A DNA stretch of 45,710 nucleotides from Acidobacteriota bacterium (lineage in GTDB: Bacteria > Acidobacteriota > Blastocatellia > Pyrinomonadales > Pyrinomonadaceae). Location of the stretch: contig JAFAVK010000106.1 of assembly GCA_019242475.1 (NCBI GenBank), positions 1 to 45,710 of the forward strand. Direction: 5' to 3'. Below the pieces are notes generated by a model. The model was given only the letters and a program-made list of their open reading frames with translations, had not been told where the DNA came from and searched no databases. Below, in pieces: positions 8,511 through 16,949 of this stretch (its first letter is position 1; each line of letters begins with the position of its first letter). The translations under genes were made by a program, and so were the position numbers.

Positions 8511-9242
8511 GGCTTGTTCTCCTTGCTTCTGCTTCGGCGCCTCCTTGGGGCGCGCGAGCGGGTGCGGGATCAGTTCGTGCAACTCGTCCTTGATCTCGTG
8601 GAGTCTGACCTCGGCGGCCTGCTCGAACTTCTGGATGGCCTCGGGGCTCGCCTCCTCGACCTTCTTCGAGAGCCAGTACTTCTCCGCGAAGTAGAAGCCG
8701 CCGATGCCGAGGACGATGACGGCGACGACGACGCCCAGCAGGACGTAGCTCAGGTCGTGGATGTTGCCGACCAGCGTGTAGATGGCCGTGTGGAAGACGA
8801 AGCCGGCGCCCGAGAGCACGAGCACCCACACGAAGCAGCTCGCGCACGAGAGCAGGAGGAAGCGCGGGTACTTCATCTTCGCCACGCCGTAGAAGGCGCA
8901 CGAGCCCCAGCGCAGCCCGTAGGTGAACTTCGAGATGAAGATCGACATCACCCCGAACTTGTCCCTCAGCCTCTCCAAGCGGGGGCGCGCCGCGCAGTAG
9001 AAGCGGTACTTCTTCACCTTCGAGCGGCCCGCGCGCCCGAGCGCGTAGGCCACGTTGTCGCTCGCCACGCCCGCCAACGTCCCCACCGCCAGCACCAGCG
9101 GGAAGCTGTAGTCGCCGAACGCCTGCCCGTGCGCCAGCACGCCCGCCAGCAGCAGCGTGATGTCGCCCTCCGCCATCGTCAGAAAGAAGATGGCCGGCAG
9201 CCCGAACGTCGAGACCAGTTGGTTGACGTAGTTGAAATCCAT
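8499..9242 (-). CDS. DedA/VTT-family membrane protein
   Basis: 247 residues of the DedA (SNARE-associated/VTT) family, inner-membrane proteins implicated in lipid carrier recycling and membrane homeostasis. Hydrophobic segments lie near residues 10-35, 45-65, 130-155 and 165-190. The family's re-entrant core is recognisable as FISKFTYGLRWGSCAFYGVAKM, with Lys where many members have Arg (xRFxPxxR). The N-terminal EGD acidic motif follows the first helix (LTMAEGDITLLLAGVL). The long charged tail after residue 195 is probably cytoplasmic. The last residues (SDK-stop) are encoded by the TCATCAC palindrome arm, suggesting the repeat replaced the original 3' end. It lies between a Usp gene and a sugar kinase on the same strand. 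Confidence 0.85.
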   Translation of the reverse strand: MDFNYVNQLVSTFGLPAIFFLTMAEGDITLLLAGVLAHGQAFGDYSFPLVLAVGTLAGVASDNVAYALGRAGRSKVKKYRFYCAARPRLERLRDKFGVMSIFISKFTYGLRWGSCAFYGVAKMKYPRFLLLSCASCFVWVLVLSGAGFVFHTAIYTLVGNIHDLSYVLLGVVVAVIVLGIGGFYFAEKYWLSKKVEEASPEAIQKFEQAAEVRLHEIKDELHELIPHPLARPKEAPKQKQGEQASDK

Positions 9243-9244
9243 AA

Positions 9245-9330
9245 GATGAGTGATGAGCGATGAGTGATGAGTGATGAGTTAAAAGCCGCGTGCCTTCAAC
9301 TCATCACTCATCACTCATCACTCATCACTT
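9245..9330. repeat. Intergenic palindrome of TCATCAC-type words
   Basis: The left arm 9245-9280 (GATGAGT words) pairs with the right arm 9298-9330 (ACTCATC words) around a 17-base loop. The right arm overlaps the 3' end of the universal stress protein gene and encodes its final SDE-stop. It lies directly upstream of the DedA start. Confidence 0.87.
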
Positions 9331-9779
9331 TCCTTCTGGGGTTTGACCACGAGCACGGGGCAGCGCGCGTGGCGGACGACCGACTCGGCGGTCGAGCCGA
9401 ACAGGATGCGACCCAAACCCGTGCGGCCGTGCGACGAGATGACGATGAGGCCGGCGCCGTGCTCCTCGGCCGCGCGGACGATCTCGGCGGCCGGCTCGCC
9501 GCGCGCGATCACGTCCTCGACCTCCACGCCGTCGAACTCCGCGCTCTTCGAGAAGGCGGGCAGGTCGCGCGCCGCCGACTCCTCCAACTGCCCGCCCAGC
9601 TCGGCCGCCGGCAGGGGCTCCGCCAGCGGCGTCCAGCCGACCGGCTGCACCACCGGCTCGACGACGTGCAGGCAGACGACCCGCGCCCCCAACAGCCGCG
9701 CGAACTCGGCCGCCACCGGCACGGCGTGCCGCGCGCACTCGCTGAAGTCCGTCGGCAGCAGGATGGAGCGAACGTCCAT
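9318..9779 (-). CDS. Universal stress protein (UspA family)
   Basis: 153 residues, one Usp domain. The N-terminus ILLPTDFSECARHAVPVAAE is typical of the first beta strand and helix. The C-terminal SSHGRTGLGRILFGSTAE matches the ATP-binding pattern G-x9-G-S/T, with Ser in place of the first Gly, so nucleotide binding is likely. The final strand CPVLVVKP is also characteristic. Usp proteins are cytoplasmic and bind ATP under stress or growth arrest; the specific role here is unknown. The gene lies upstream of dedA on the same strand. The C-terminal SDE is encoded by a repeat arm. Confidence 0.9.
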   Translation of the reverse strand: MDVRSILLPTDFSECARHAVPVAAEFARLLGARVVCLHVVEPVVQPVGWTPLAEPLPAAELGGQLEESAARDLPAFSKSAEFDGVEVEDVIARGEPAAEIVRAAEEHGAGLIVISSHGRTGLGRILFGSTAESVVRHARCPVLVVKPQKESDE

Positions 9780-9784
9780 AATTT

Positions 9785-9903
9785 AATGATGAATGCCGAG
9801 TGATGAATGATGAATTATTCTAGCCGTATACAAGAGGGGATAAATGGCTAATCGTCGTGCGGTCTGACTTTAATTCATCATTCCGCATTCATCGCTCATC
9901 ATT
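9785..9903. repeat. Intergenic palindrome of TCATCAT-type words with long loop
   Basis: The left arm 9785-9816 (AATGATGAATGC words) and the right arm 9872-9903 are near-exact complements separated by 55 bases of non-repeat sequence. It occupies the divergent region between usp and the ROK kinase gene. Confidence 0.82.
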
Positions 9904-9936
9904 TCCGCCGTGCATTCTACACGCAGAGTGAGTTGT

Positions 9937-9965
9937 TTGACAGCCCCCCGCCCCTTTGTTACCAT
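9937..9965 (+). promoter_or_regulatory. Sigma-70-type promoter for the ROK kinase gene
   Basis: A perfect -35 box TTGACA (9937-9942) and a -10-like TACCAT (9960-9965) are separated by 17 bases. This would start a transcript about 55 bases before the kinase ATG at 10028. The call is from sequence pattern only. Confidence 0.5.
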
Positions 9966-10027
9966 CACGGCCGTCCAAGTCCGGCTCCAAAATCCGTTTT
10001 TAAGCTCTTGAGGCAGAAGGCTTTGAG

Positions 10028-10993
10028 ATGAGCGCGCCGTCGCCAAACGAACAGCTTTACGTGGGCGTTGAACTCTGCGCGTCGTCGGCGCGCGCCGCGC
10101 TCGTCAACCCGGCCGGCGAGGTGCTCGCGAGCCGCGAGGCGGCGCTCGCGGGCGGCGACCTCGCCCCGCAGATCGCGCGCCTCGTCTCGGAGCTGCGCGA
10201 CTCGGCGCCCGCGCCCGCCAGGGCCATCGGCGTCGGCGTCCCCGGCCTGGTCAACCCGCAGACGGGCCGCGTCGTCATCTCCTCGGACATCCCCGCGGTC
10301 GTGCGCGAAGACCTGCGCGCCGCCCTCGCGCAGGCGACGGGCCTGCCCGTCGCGCTCGACAACGACGCCAACGCGGGCGCCCTGGGCGAGTACGCGGCCG
10401 GCGCCGGGCGCGGCAGCCGCAACATGTTCTACGTCACCATCGGGACGGGCATCGGCGGCGCGCTGATCCTCGACGGCCGCCTGTGGCACGGGGCCTCCGG
10501 CTTCGCCGGCGAGTTCGGGCACATCACCATCGACCCCGAGGGCATCGAGTGCACCTGCGGCAACGTCGGCTGCCTGGAGACAGTCGCCTCCGCCCCGAAC
10601 ATCGTCCGCCGCACGCACGAGCGCCTGATGCGGGACTCGACCTCCTCGCTCTCGCGCCTCGGGCTCAACAAGAACTTTACGGCCGCCGACATCGCGCACG
10701 AGGCGCGGGGCGGCGACGACTTCGCCGCGATGATGATGGCGCGCACCGGCCGCTACATCGGCACGGCCATCGCGGCCGTCATCAACCTCCTCAACACCGA
10801 GCGCGTCGTCCTCGGCGGCGCCGTGATGGACGCCGGCGAGATCATCCTCGACCCCATCATCCAGGAGGCGCGCCGCCGCTCCTTCCAGCCCAACTTCGAG
10901 TCCACCCAGATCGTCGCCGCCACCCTCGGCCACGACGCCGTCCCCATCGGCGCCGCCCTCCTCGCCCGCGACGCCGCGCAGCAGGGCGGCTGA
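10028..10993 (+). CDS. ROK-family sugar kinase, probable glucokinase
   Basis: 321 residues, a ROK-family kinase that phosphorylates glucose or a related hexose with ATP. It has the N-terminal phosphate-binding region (VGVELCASSARAAL), the DNDANAGALGE segment carrying the catalytic Asp, the GTGIGGALI loop, the GEFGHI motif and the zinc-binding pattern CTCGNVGCLE near residue 180. Length is normal for the family. Without a DNA-binding N-terminal domain it is an enzyme, not a ROK repressor. Glucokinase is the most common activity, but N-acetylmannosamine or fructose kinases look similar. The promoter at 9937-9965 fits. The downstream 74-residue gene may be in the same unit. Confidence 0.87.
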   Translation: MSAPSPNEQLYVGVELCASSARAALVNPAGEVLASREAALAGGDLAPQIARLVSELRDSAPAPARAIGVGVPGLVNPQTGRVVISSDIPAVVREDLRAALAQATGLPVALDNDANAGALGEYAAGAGRGSRNMFYVTIGTGIGGALILDGRLWHGASGFAGEFGHITIDPEGIECTCGNVGCLETVASAPNIVRRTHERLMRDSTSSLSRLGLNKNFTAADIAHEARGGDDFAAMMMARTGRYIGTAIAAVINLLNTERVVLGGAVMDAGEIILDPIIQEARRRSFQPNFESTQIVAATLGHDAVPIGAALLARDAAQQGG

Positions 10994-11062
10994 ATCACAC
11001 GCGAACAGAGAACCCCGCCGGCGGCCCCTGCGTTTCAGAGTTTTAAGGAGGCGCGAGAACCC

Positions 11063-11287
11063 ATGCCCTTCATCACCGCGACGCGAGAGGACGGGGCGAC
11101 GCTGCTCGTCAACGTGGACAGGATTCAGTACGTGGCCTACCAGGACGCGGCGGGGCAGGAGGTCTTGAGCGTCGTCTTCGACGCCAACCCGCCGGCGCAG
11201 GGGCGCCCGGGCACGAACGAGATCGTCGTCCACGGCGAGGAGGCGCGGCGCGTGTGGGCGGCGCTGGGCAGCATGCTCGGGCTCTAG
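11063..11287 (+). CDS. Small hypothetical protein
   Basis: A 74-residue protein with a good ribosome-binding site (AAGGAGG, 10 bases before the ATG). The sequence is consistent with a small all-beta fold: MPFITATREDGATLLVNVDRI followed by a hydrophobic strand and an alternating strand pair, ending in a short helix with RRVWAALGSMLGL. No family is recognised. It lies between the ROK kinase and a histidine kinase on the same strand, with only 42 bases to the latter, so it is probably expressed with one or both. Confidence 0.7.
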   Translation: MPFITATREDGATLLVNVDRIQYVAYQDAAGQEVLSVVFDANPPAQGRPGTNEIVVHGEEARRVWAALGSMLGL

Positions 11288-11329
11288 CGGGGCTTGTCTT
11301 CGCGCGGTGCGGTTTGCGATGATACGCGC

Positions 11330-12535
11330 GTGAAGAGTTTCTTCGAGACCGACGCGGGGGGCGGCGCGGGTCTGAGCCGGCAGCGCTGGGCGCGGCTCGC
11401 CTTCATCCTGCTCGTCTGGACGCTGGTCGGCCTCTTCTTCTCCAGCCAGGTCTACTTCTACTGGCTCGGCACGCCCAAGCAGATGTCCCTGCTGCGCTCG
11501 CTCGCGTGGCAGATGACGGCGGTCGTCATCTTCGCGCTCTCGACGCCGCTCGTGCTCCTGCTCGCGCGCCGCTACCGCGTCGAGCGCCAGACGTGGCGCC
11601 GCGCCGTCCCCGTCCACCTGCTCGCGGGCACCGGCATCTGCGCGGTCTGGGCCGCCTTCCACATCCTCCTCGACATCTACTTCAACGGCAACCTCGACGC
11701 CTTCGAGTGGCGCCACCTCCCGCGCATCGTCTTCCTCAACATCGACCGTGAGCTGCTCATCTACTGGATCATCGTCGTCGTCAGCCACGCGGCCGACTAC
11801 TACCAGCGCTACCGCGAGGGCGAGCTGCGCGCCTCGCAGGCACAGTTGCAGGCCCTGAAGATGCAGCTCCACCCGCACTTCCTCTTCAACGCCCTGCACT
11901 CGATCTCCGCGCTCGTCCACTCCGACCCGGACGCGGCCGACAAGATGATCGCTAGATTAGGCGACTTCCTGCGCCTCACGCTCGACTCGGCCGCCGCGCA
12001 GGAGGTGCCGCTCCGGCAGGAGCTTGAGTTCCTCAACTGCTACCTCGACATCGCGCGCACGCGCTTCCGCGACCGCCTGACGACGCAGATCGAGGCCGAG
12101 CCGCAGGTCTTGGACTGCGTCGTGCCGAACCTCATCCTCCAGCCCATCGTCGAGAACGCCATCCGCCACGGCGTCTCGCAGCGCGCCTCGTGCGGCCACG
12201 TCGAGGTGCGCGCCGCGCGCGCCGGCGACGCGCTCCGCCTGGAAGTCCGAGACAACGGGCGCGGCCTGCCCGAGGGCGTCGGGGTCGCACGCGCCAAGCA
12301 GGGCGGCGGGGTCGGCCTCGCCAACACGCGCGCGCGCCTGCAACAGCTCTACGGCAACTCCTACCACTTCGAAATCTCGAACGTGCCGACGGGCGGCGCC
12401 ATCGTCACGCTCGAGTTCCCGCTGCACGGCTCAACGTCCGAGCCCGGCGCCGAACACGCCCCCTCCATCGACGCCGCGCCCCCCGGCAAACCCCGCGCCG
12501 CCGGAGCCCGCGGCCCCGTCTCCTCCAGGGCGTAA
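11330..12535 (+). CDS. LytS/YehU-type sensor histidine kinase
   Basis: An inner-membrane histidine kinase of the LytS/YehU class, 401 residues from the GTG at 11330; a TTG at 11294 is possible, and neither has a convincing ribosome-binding site. Four hydrophobic segments occupy about residues 20-135. The phosphoacceptor motif is LHPHFLFNALHSIS (His about 183). The N-box is VENAIRHG (~274) and the glycine box DNGRGLPEG (~308), followed by GVGLANTRARLQQLYG. No periplasmic sensor domain is obvious, so it probably senses in or near the membrane. The usual LytTR response regulator partner is not adjacent; downstream is lepA. The C-terminal ~35 residues are a Pro/Ala-rich tail. Confidence 0.85.
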   Translation: MKSFFETDAGGGAGLSRQRWARLAFILLVWTLVGLFFSSQVYFYWLGTPKQMSLLRSLAWQMTAVVIFALSTPLVLLLARRYRVERQTWRRAVPVHLLAGTGICAVWAAFHILLDIYFNGNLDAFEWRHLPRIVFLNIDRELLIYWIIVVVSHAADYYQRYREGELRASQAQLQALKMQLHPHFLFNALHSISALVHSDPDAADKMIARLGDFLRLTLDSAAAQEVPLRQELEFLNCYLDIARTRFRDRLTTQIEAEPQVLDCVVPNLILQPIVENAIRHGVSQRASCGHVEVRAARAGDALRLEVRDNGRGLPEGVGVARAKQGGGVGLANTRARLQQLYGNSYHFEISNVPTGGAIVTLEFPLHGSTSEPGAEHAPSIDAAPPGKPRAAGARGPVSSRA

Positions 12536-12689
12536 ACCGTGAACCGTCAACCTTGACGAGAAGGCTTCCGCCTGCCTCATGCGTGCGGTTTCCCCGCGCT
12601 TTTGTTATAAAGATTCTCTACGTCGAACCGTAAACCGCGACAAGAAACGCCGCGCCCTCTTGTCACGGTTTACGGTTCACGGTTTACGG
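12531..12689. repeat. Complex palindrome of CCGTAAA-type words upstream of lepA
   Basis: Left-type words are seen at 12531-12560 (GTAAACCGTGAACCGTCAACC) and again at about 12624-12644. The complementary right arm is at 12659-12689 (CTTGTCACGG then TTTACGG words). The words match those at 3366-3438. The right arm ends seven bases before the lepA ATG, and the left arm overlaps the histidine-kinase stop codon. Confidence 0.78.
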
Positions 12690-12695
12690 CATTTT

Positions 12696-14495
<1,800 letters not shown>

Positions 14496-14537
14496 TCAAC
14501 AAGCGAGCGCCGCCACGCTCATCGTCGGAGAGGTGCG

Positions 14538-14789
14538 ATGGTAAACTGGCGACGCTTCGAGCCGGCCGGCTTTGAGTACGACTTTGAAAAGGACAAGCTC
14601 GCCGCCCACCGGGTCACCTTCGAGGAGGCGGTCGAATGTTTCGACTCGGATTTTGAGGTGCGCAAGAACAAGTCAGACACCGACCGTTATCAACTCTTCG
14701 GACGCACCCTCGGCGGGCGTCAGCTAAAGATCATCTTCCAACTCAAGCCCGGCAACGTCGTCAGGATCATTACGGGGTGGCAAGTATGA
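14538..14789 (+). CDS. BrnT-like toxin candidate
   Basis: 83 residues resembling the BrnT/RelE-fold toxin group: FEYDFEKDKLAAHRVTFEEAVECF matches the BrnT N-terminal pattern (hydrophobic-Asp-x-x-Lys-x-x-x-Asn/His-x-x-Val-x-Phe-Glu-Glu-Ala). The core strand pair RYQLFGRTLGGRQLKIIFQLK and the final strand VVRIITGWQV follow the family. It is slightly shorter than typical BrnT and lacks the usual basic C-terminal tail. Such toxins are ribonucleases in known cases; activity here is inferred. The stop overlaps the ATG of the next gene by four bases (ATGA), a toxin-first arrangement as in brnTA. A GGAGAGG ribosome-binding site lies upstream of the start. Confidence 0.65.
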   Translation: MVNWRRFEPAGFEYDFEKDKLAAHRVTFEEAVECFDSDFEVRKNKSDTDRYQLFGRTLGGRQLKIIFQLKPGNVVRIITGWQV

Positions 14790-15145
14790 GCAAGAAAAAC
14801 CGAGCCCTCTCCGAGGAAGAGATTGACGAACGCGTGATAGCCCAGGCCGATGACGATTCCGCCTGGGGGAAGCCCATCAAGGTCAAGCGCTCGCGCGCCG
14901 CCGTTCTGGTATTCAATGAAGAGCAGATGGCGCGGCTCCCGATAACGGTCGGCCCTGAGACCGTGAGCGGCGCGCCCGTCTTCCGCGGAACGCGCGTACC
15001 CGTGGCGGCGCTACTCGACAATCTCGCCGACGGACTCACACTCGACGAGTTTCTCGACAACTTCCCTACCGTCAGACGCGAGCAGGCCGTTCAGGTGTTG
15101 GAGTTTTATAAAGAGGCGCTTGCACGCCTGAGCCGCGCGGCCTGA
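14786..15145 (+). CDS. DUF433-domain antitoxin candidate
   Basis: 119 residues. The C-terminal half is a DUF433 domain, a winged-helix-like fold found in antitoxins (SGAPVFRGTRVPVAALLDNL, then DGLTLDEFLDNFPTV). The N-terminal ~45 residues (EEEIDERVIAQADDDSAWGK) resemble the acidic toxin-binding segment seen in short antitoxins with a DSAW-x-x-P pattern. The ATG at 14786 overlaps the upstream stop, so it is translationally coupled to the BrnT-like gene; a start three codons earlier is less likely. The predicted role is to bind and neutralise the upstream protein and repress the promoter. The pairing of a BrnT-like protein with DUF433 rather than BrnA is unusual. Confidence 0.68.
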   Translation: MSKKNRALSEEEIDERVIAQADDDSAWGKPIKVKRSRAAVLVFNEEQMARLPITVGPETVSGAPVFRGTRVPVAALLDNLADGLTLDEFLDNFPTVRREQAVQVLEFYKEALARLSRAA

Positions 15146-15149
15146 ACAT

Positions 15150-15168
15150 CTACCCTGTCGAGGGGTAG
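15150..15168 (+). terminator. Small hairpin after the toxin-antitoxin pair
   Basis: CTACCC (15150-15155) pairs with GGGTAG (15163-15168) four bases after the antitoxin stop. There is no T run, so its terminator function is uncertain. Confidence 0.3.
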
Positions 15169-15268
15169 GTCGGCGGAATCCGAACAAGGCGGGGTCGGCG
15201 TAGAGTTCGGCGGGCGGCGCAGGCACGCGCCCCCTTACCGTCGAATCCAACAGACAGGAGAACCCGCG

Positions 15269-16915
15269 ATGAAGTTCACCGCCCTCTTGCTCGCGCTGCT
15301 CTTCGCGTGCGGCGCGGTTCAGGCACAGCACGAACACCACGCGACAGAGAACAAGGACGAGGCGACGATTGTCGCCGGCATGGGCTCGCTCCACCACCCG
15401 GTCACGACCCGCAGCGCCGAGGCGCAGCGCTTCTTCGACCAGGGGCTGCGCTTCGTCTACGCCTTCAACCACGACGAGGCCATCCGCTCGTTCCGGCGCG
15501 CGGCCGAGTTCGACCCCAACCTCGCGATGGCGCACTGGGGCATCGCCTACGCCCTCGGGCCGAACATCAACCTCGACGTAGACCCCGAGCGCGAGAAGGC
15601 CGCCTACAACGCCGTGCAGACGGCGCTCTCACTCATCTCGAAGGCTTCGCCCAGGGAGCAGGACTACATCGAGGCGCTCGCGCTGCGCTACACGAGCGAC
15701 CCTAATGCTTCGCCCGAGACGTTGCGCCGCATGGCCGAAAACTTCAGCCGCGCGATGGGCGCGCTCTCGAAGAAGTACCCGGAAGACCTCGACGCCGCCA
15801 CGCTCTACGCCGAGTCTTTGATGAACCTGCGGCCGTGGCGCCTCTGGAACAAAGACGGCACGCCGGCCGAGGGGACGCAGGAGATCGTCTCGACGCTCGA
15901 ATCCGTTTTGAAGCGCGACCCGAACCACGTCGGCGCCATCCACTACTACATCCACGCCGTCGAGGCGTCGCCCGACCCCGGCCGCGCGCTGGCCTACGCG
16001 CCGCGCCTCGGGCGGCTGATGCCCGCCGCGGGCCACATCGTCCACATGCCCGCGCACATCTACCAGCGCGTGGGCGACTACGACGCCTCGGCGCGCAGCA
16101 ACGAGGCGGCGGCCGCGGCCGACCGCGCGTACATCAAGGCGTCGGGCGTGCAGGGCATCTACCCCCTGATGTACTACAGCCACAACCTGCACTTCCTCAC
16201 CGTCTCCTACAGCTTCGCCGGGCGTTACGCGGACGCTTTGCGGGCGGCGCGGCAGTTGGAGGCGAACGTCGCGCCGCACCTCAAGGCGATGCCGATGCTC
16301 GAAGGCTTCAACACGACCTCGGCGCTCGTGCTCGTGCGCTTCCGCCGCTGGGGAGAGATTCTGAAGGCGCCGGAGCCTCCGGCCGAGCAGGCGGCCACGC
16401 GCGCCGTCTGGACTTGGGCGCGCGGGATGGCGCTGGCCGCGACCGGGAAGGCGGACGCGGCCGACGCGGCGCTCAAGTCGTTCGCCGCCGCCGAGCAGGC
16501 CACGCCGGCCGACGCGCAGTTCGGGCTCAACAAGGCGAGCGACGTTTTCAAGATCGCCGACCGGATGCTCGCGGCACGCATCGCTTCGGCGCGCGGGGAG
16601 CGCGGCCGCGCCGCGGAGTTTTTGCAGGAGGCGGTCGCGACCGAAGACGGGCTCGCCTACGACGAGCCGCCCGCGTGGTTCCTGCCCGCGCGCGAGACGC
16701 TCGGCGCCGTGCTGCTCGCCGACGGCCGCGCCGCCGAGGCCGAGTCGGTCTTCCGCCAAGACCTCAAGCAGAACCCGCACAGCGGCCGCTCGCTCTTCGG
16801 CCTCGCCGAGAGTCTCAAAGCGCAGGGCAAGGCGCGCGCCGCCGCCGACGCCCGTCGGCAGTTCGCCGCCGCCTGGAAGGGCGCCGACACGCGCCTGACC
16901 GTCGCCGACCTTTAA
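15269..16915 (+). CDS. Secreted tetratricopeptide-repeat protein
   Basis: 548 residues with a signal peptide (residues 1-19, MKFTALLLALLFACGAVQA) and a His-rich mature N-terminus (QHEHHATEN). TPR-like helix pairs are clear near residues 55-95 (FFDQGLRFVYAFNHDEAIRS, then AAEFDPNLAMAHWGIAYALG), around 215-235 and at the C-terminus (GRAAEAESVFRQDLKQNPHS). The conserved central part with HYYIHAVEASPDPGRAL and HMPAHIYQRVGDYDAS is typical of a widespread bacterial TPR family of unknown function. It is probably a periplasmic scaffold. The ribosome-binding site ACAGGAGA precedes the ATG. The following gene is the DUF3179 protein, 34 bases away across a small hairpin; membership in one operon is likely. 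Confidence 0.83.
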   Translation: MKFTALLLALLFACGAVQAQHEHHATENKDEATIVAGMGSLHHPVTTRSAEAQRFFDQGLRFVYAFNHDEAIRSFRRAAEFDPNLAMAHWGIAYALGPNINLDVDPEREKAAYNAVQTALSLISKASPREQDYIEALALRYTSDPNASPETLRRMAENFSRAMGALSKKYPEDLDAATLYAESLMNLRPWRLWNKDGTPAEGTQEIVSTLESVLKRDPNHVGAIHYYIHAVEASPDPGRALAYAPRLGRLMPAAGHIVHMPAHIYQRVGDYDASARSNEAAAAADRAYIKASGVQGIYPLMYYSHNLHFLTVSYSFAGRYADALRAARQLEANVAPHLKAMPMLEGFNTTSALVLVRFRRWGEILKAPEPPAEQAATRAVWTWARGMALAATGKADAADAALKSFAAAEQATPADAQFGLNKASDVFKIADRMLAARIASARGERGRAAEFLQEAVATEDGLAYDEPPAWFLPARETLGAVLLADGRAAEAESVFRQDLKQNPHSGRSLFGLAESLKAQGKARAAADARRQFAAAWKGADTRLTVADL

Positions 16916-16935
16916 CAGAACCGCGGGCGGTTCTG
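16916..16935. repeat. Short REP-like palindrome (10-bp deleted form)
   Basis: CAGAACCG and CGGTTCTG (16916-16923 with 16928-16935) form a hairpin directly after the TPR stop. The sequence equals the element at 42748-42781 with its central ten bases removed, so it is probably a shortened member of that family. It could act as a weak terminator or an mRNA stabiliser. Confidence 0.55.
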
Positions 16936-16949
16936 ATTGGAAAGAGAAT

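Noticed and set aside
8431..9903. Repeated TCATCACT words looking like a CRISPR array
   Set aside because: The words are 7 bases, directly adjacent, without spacers, and are arranged as inverted arms; no cas genes are present.
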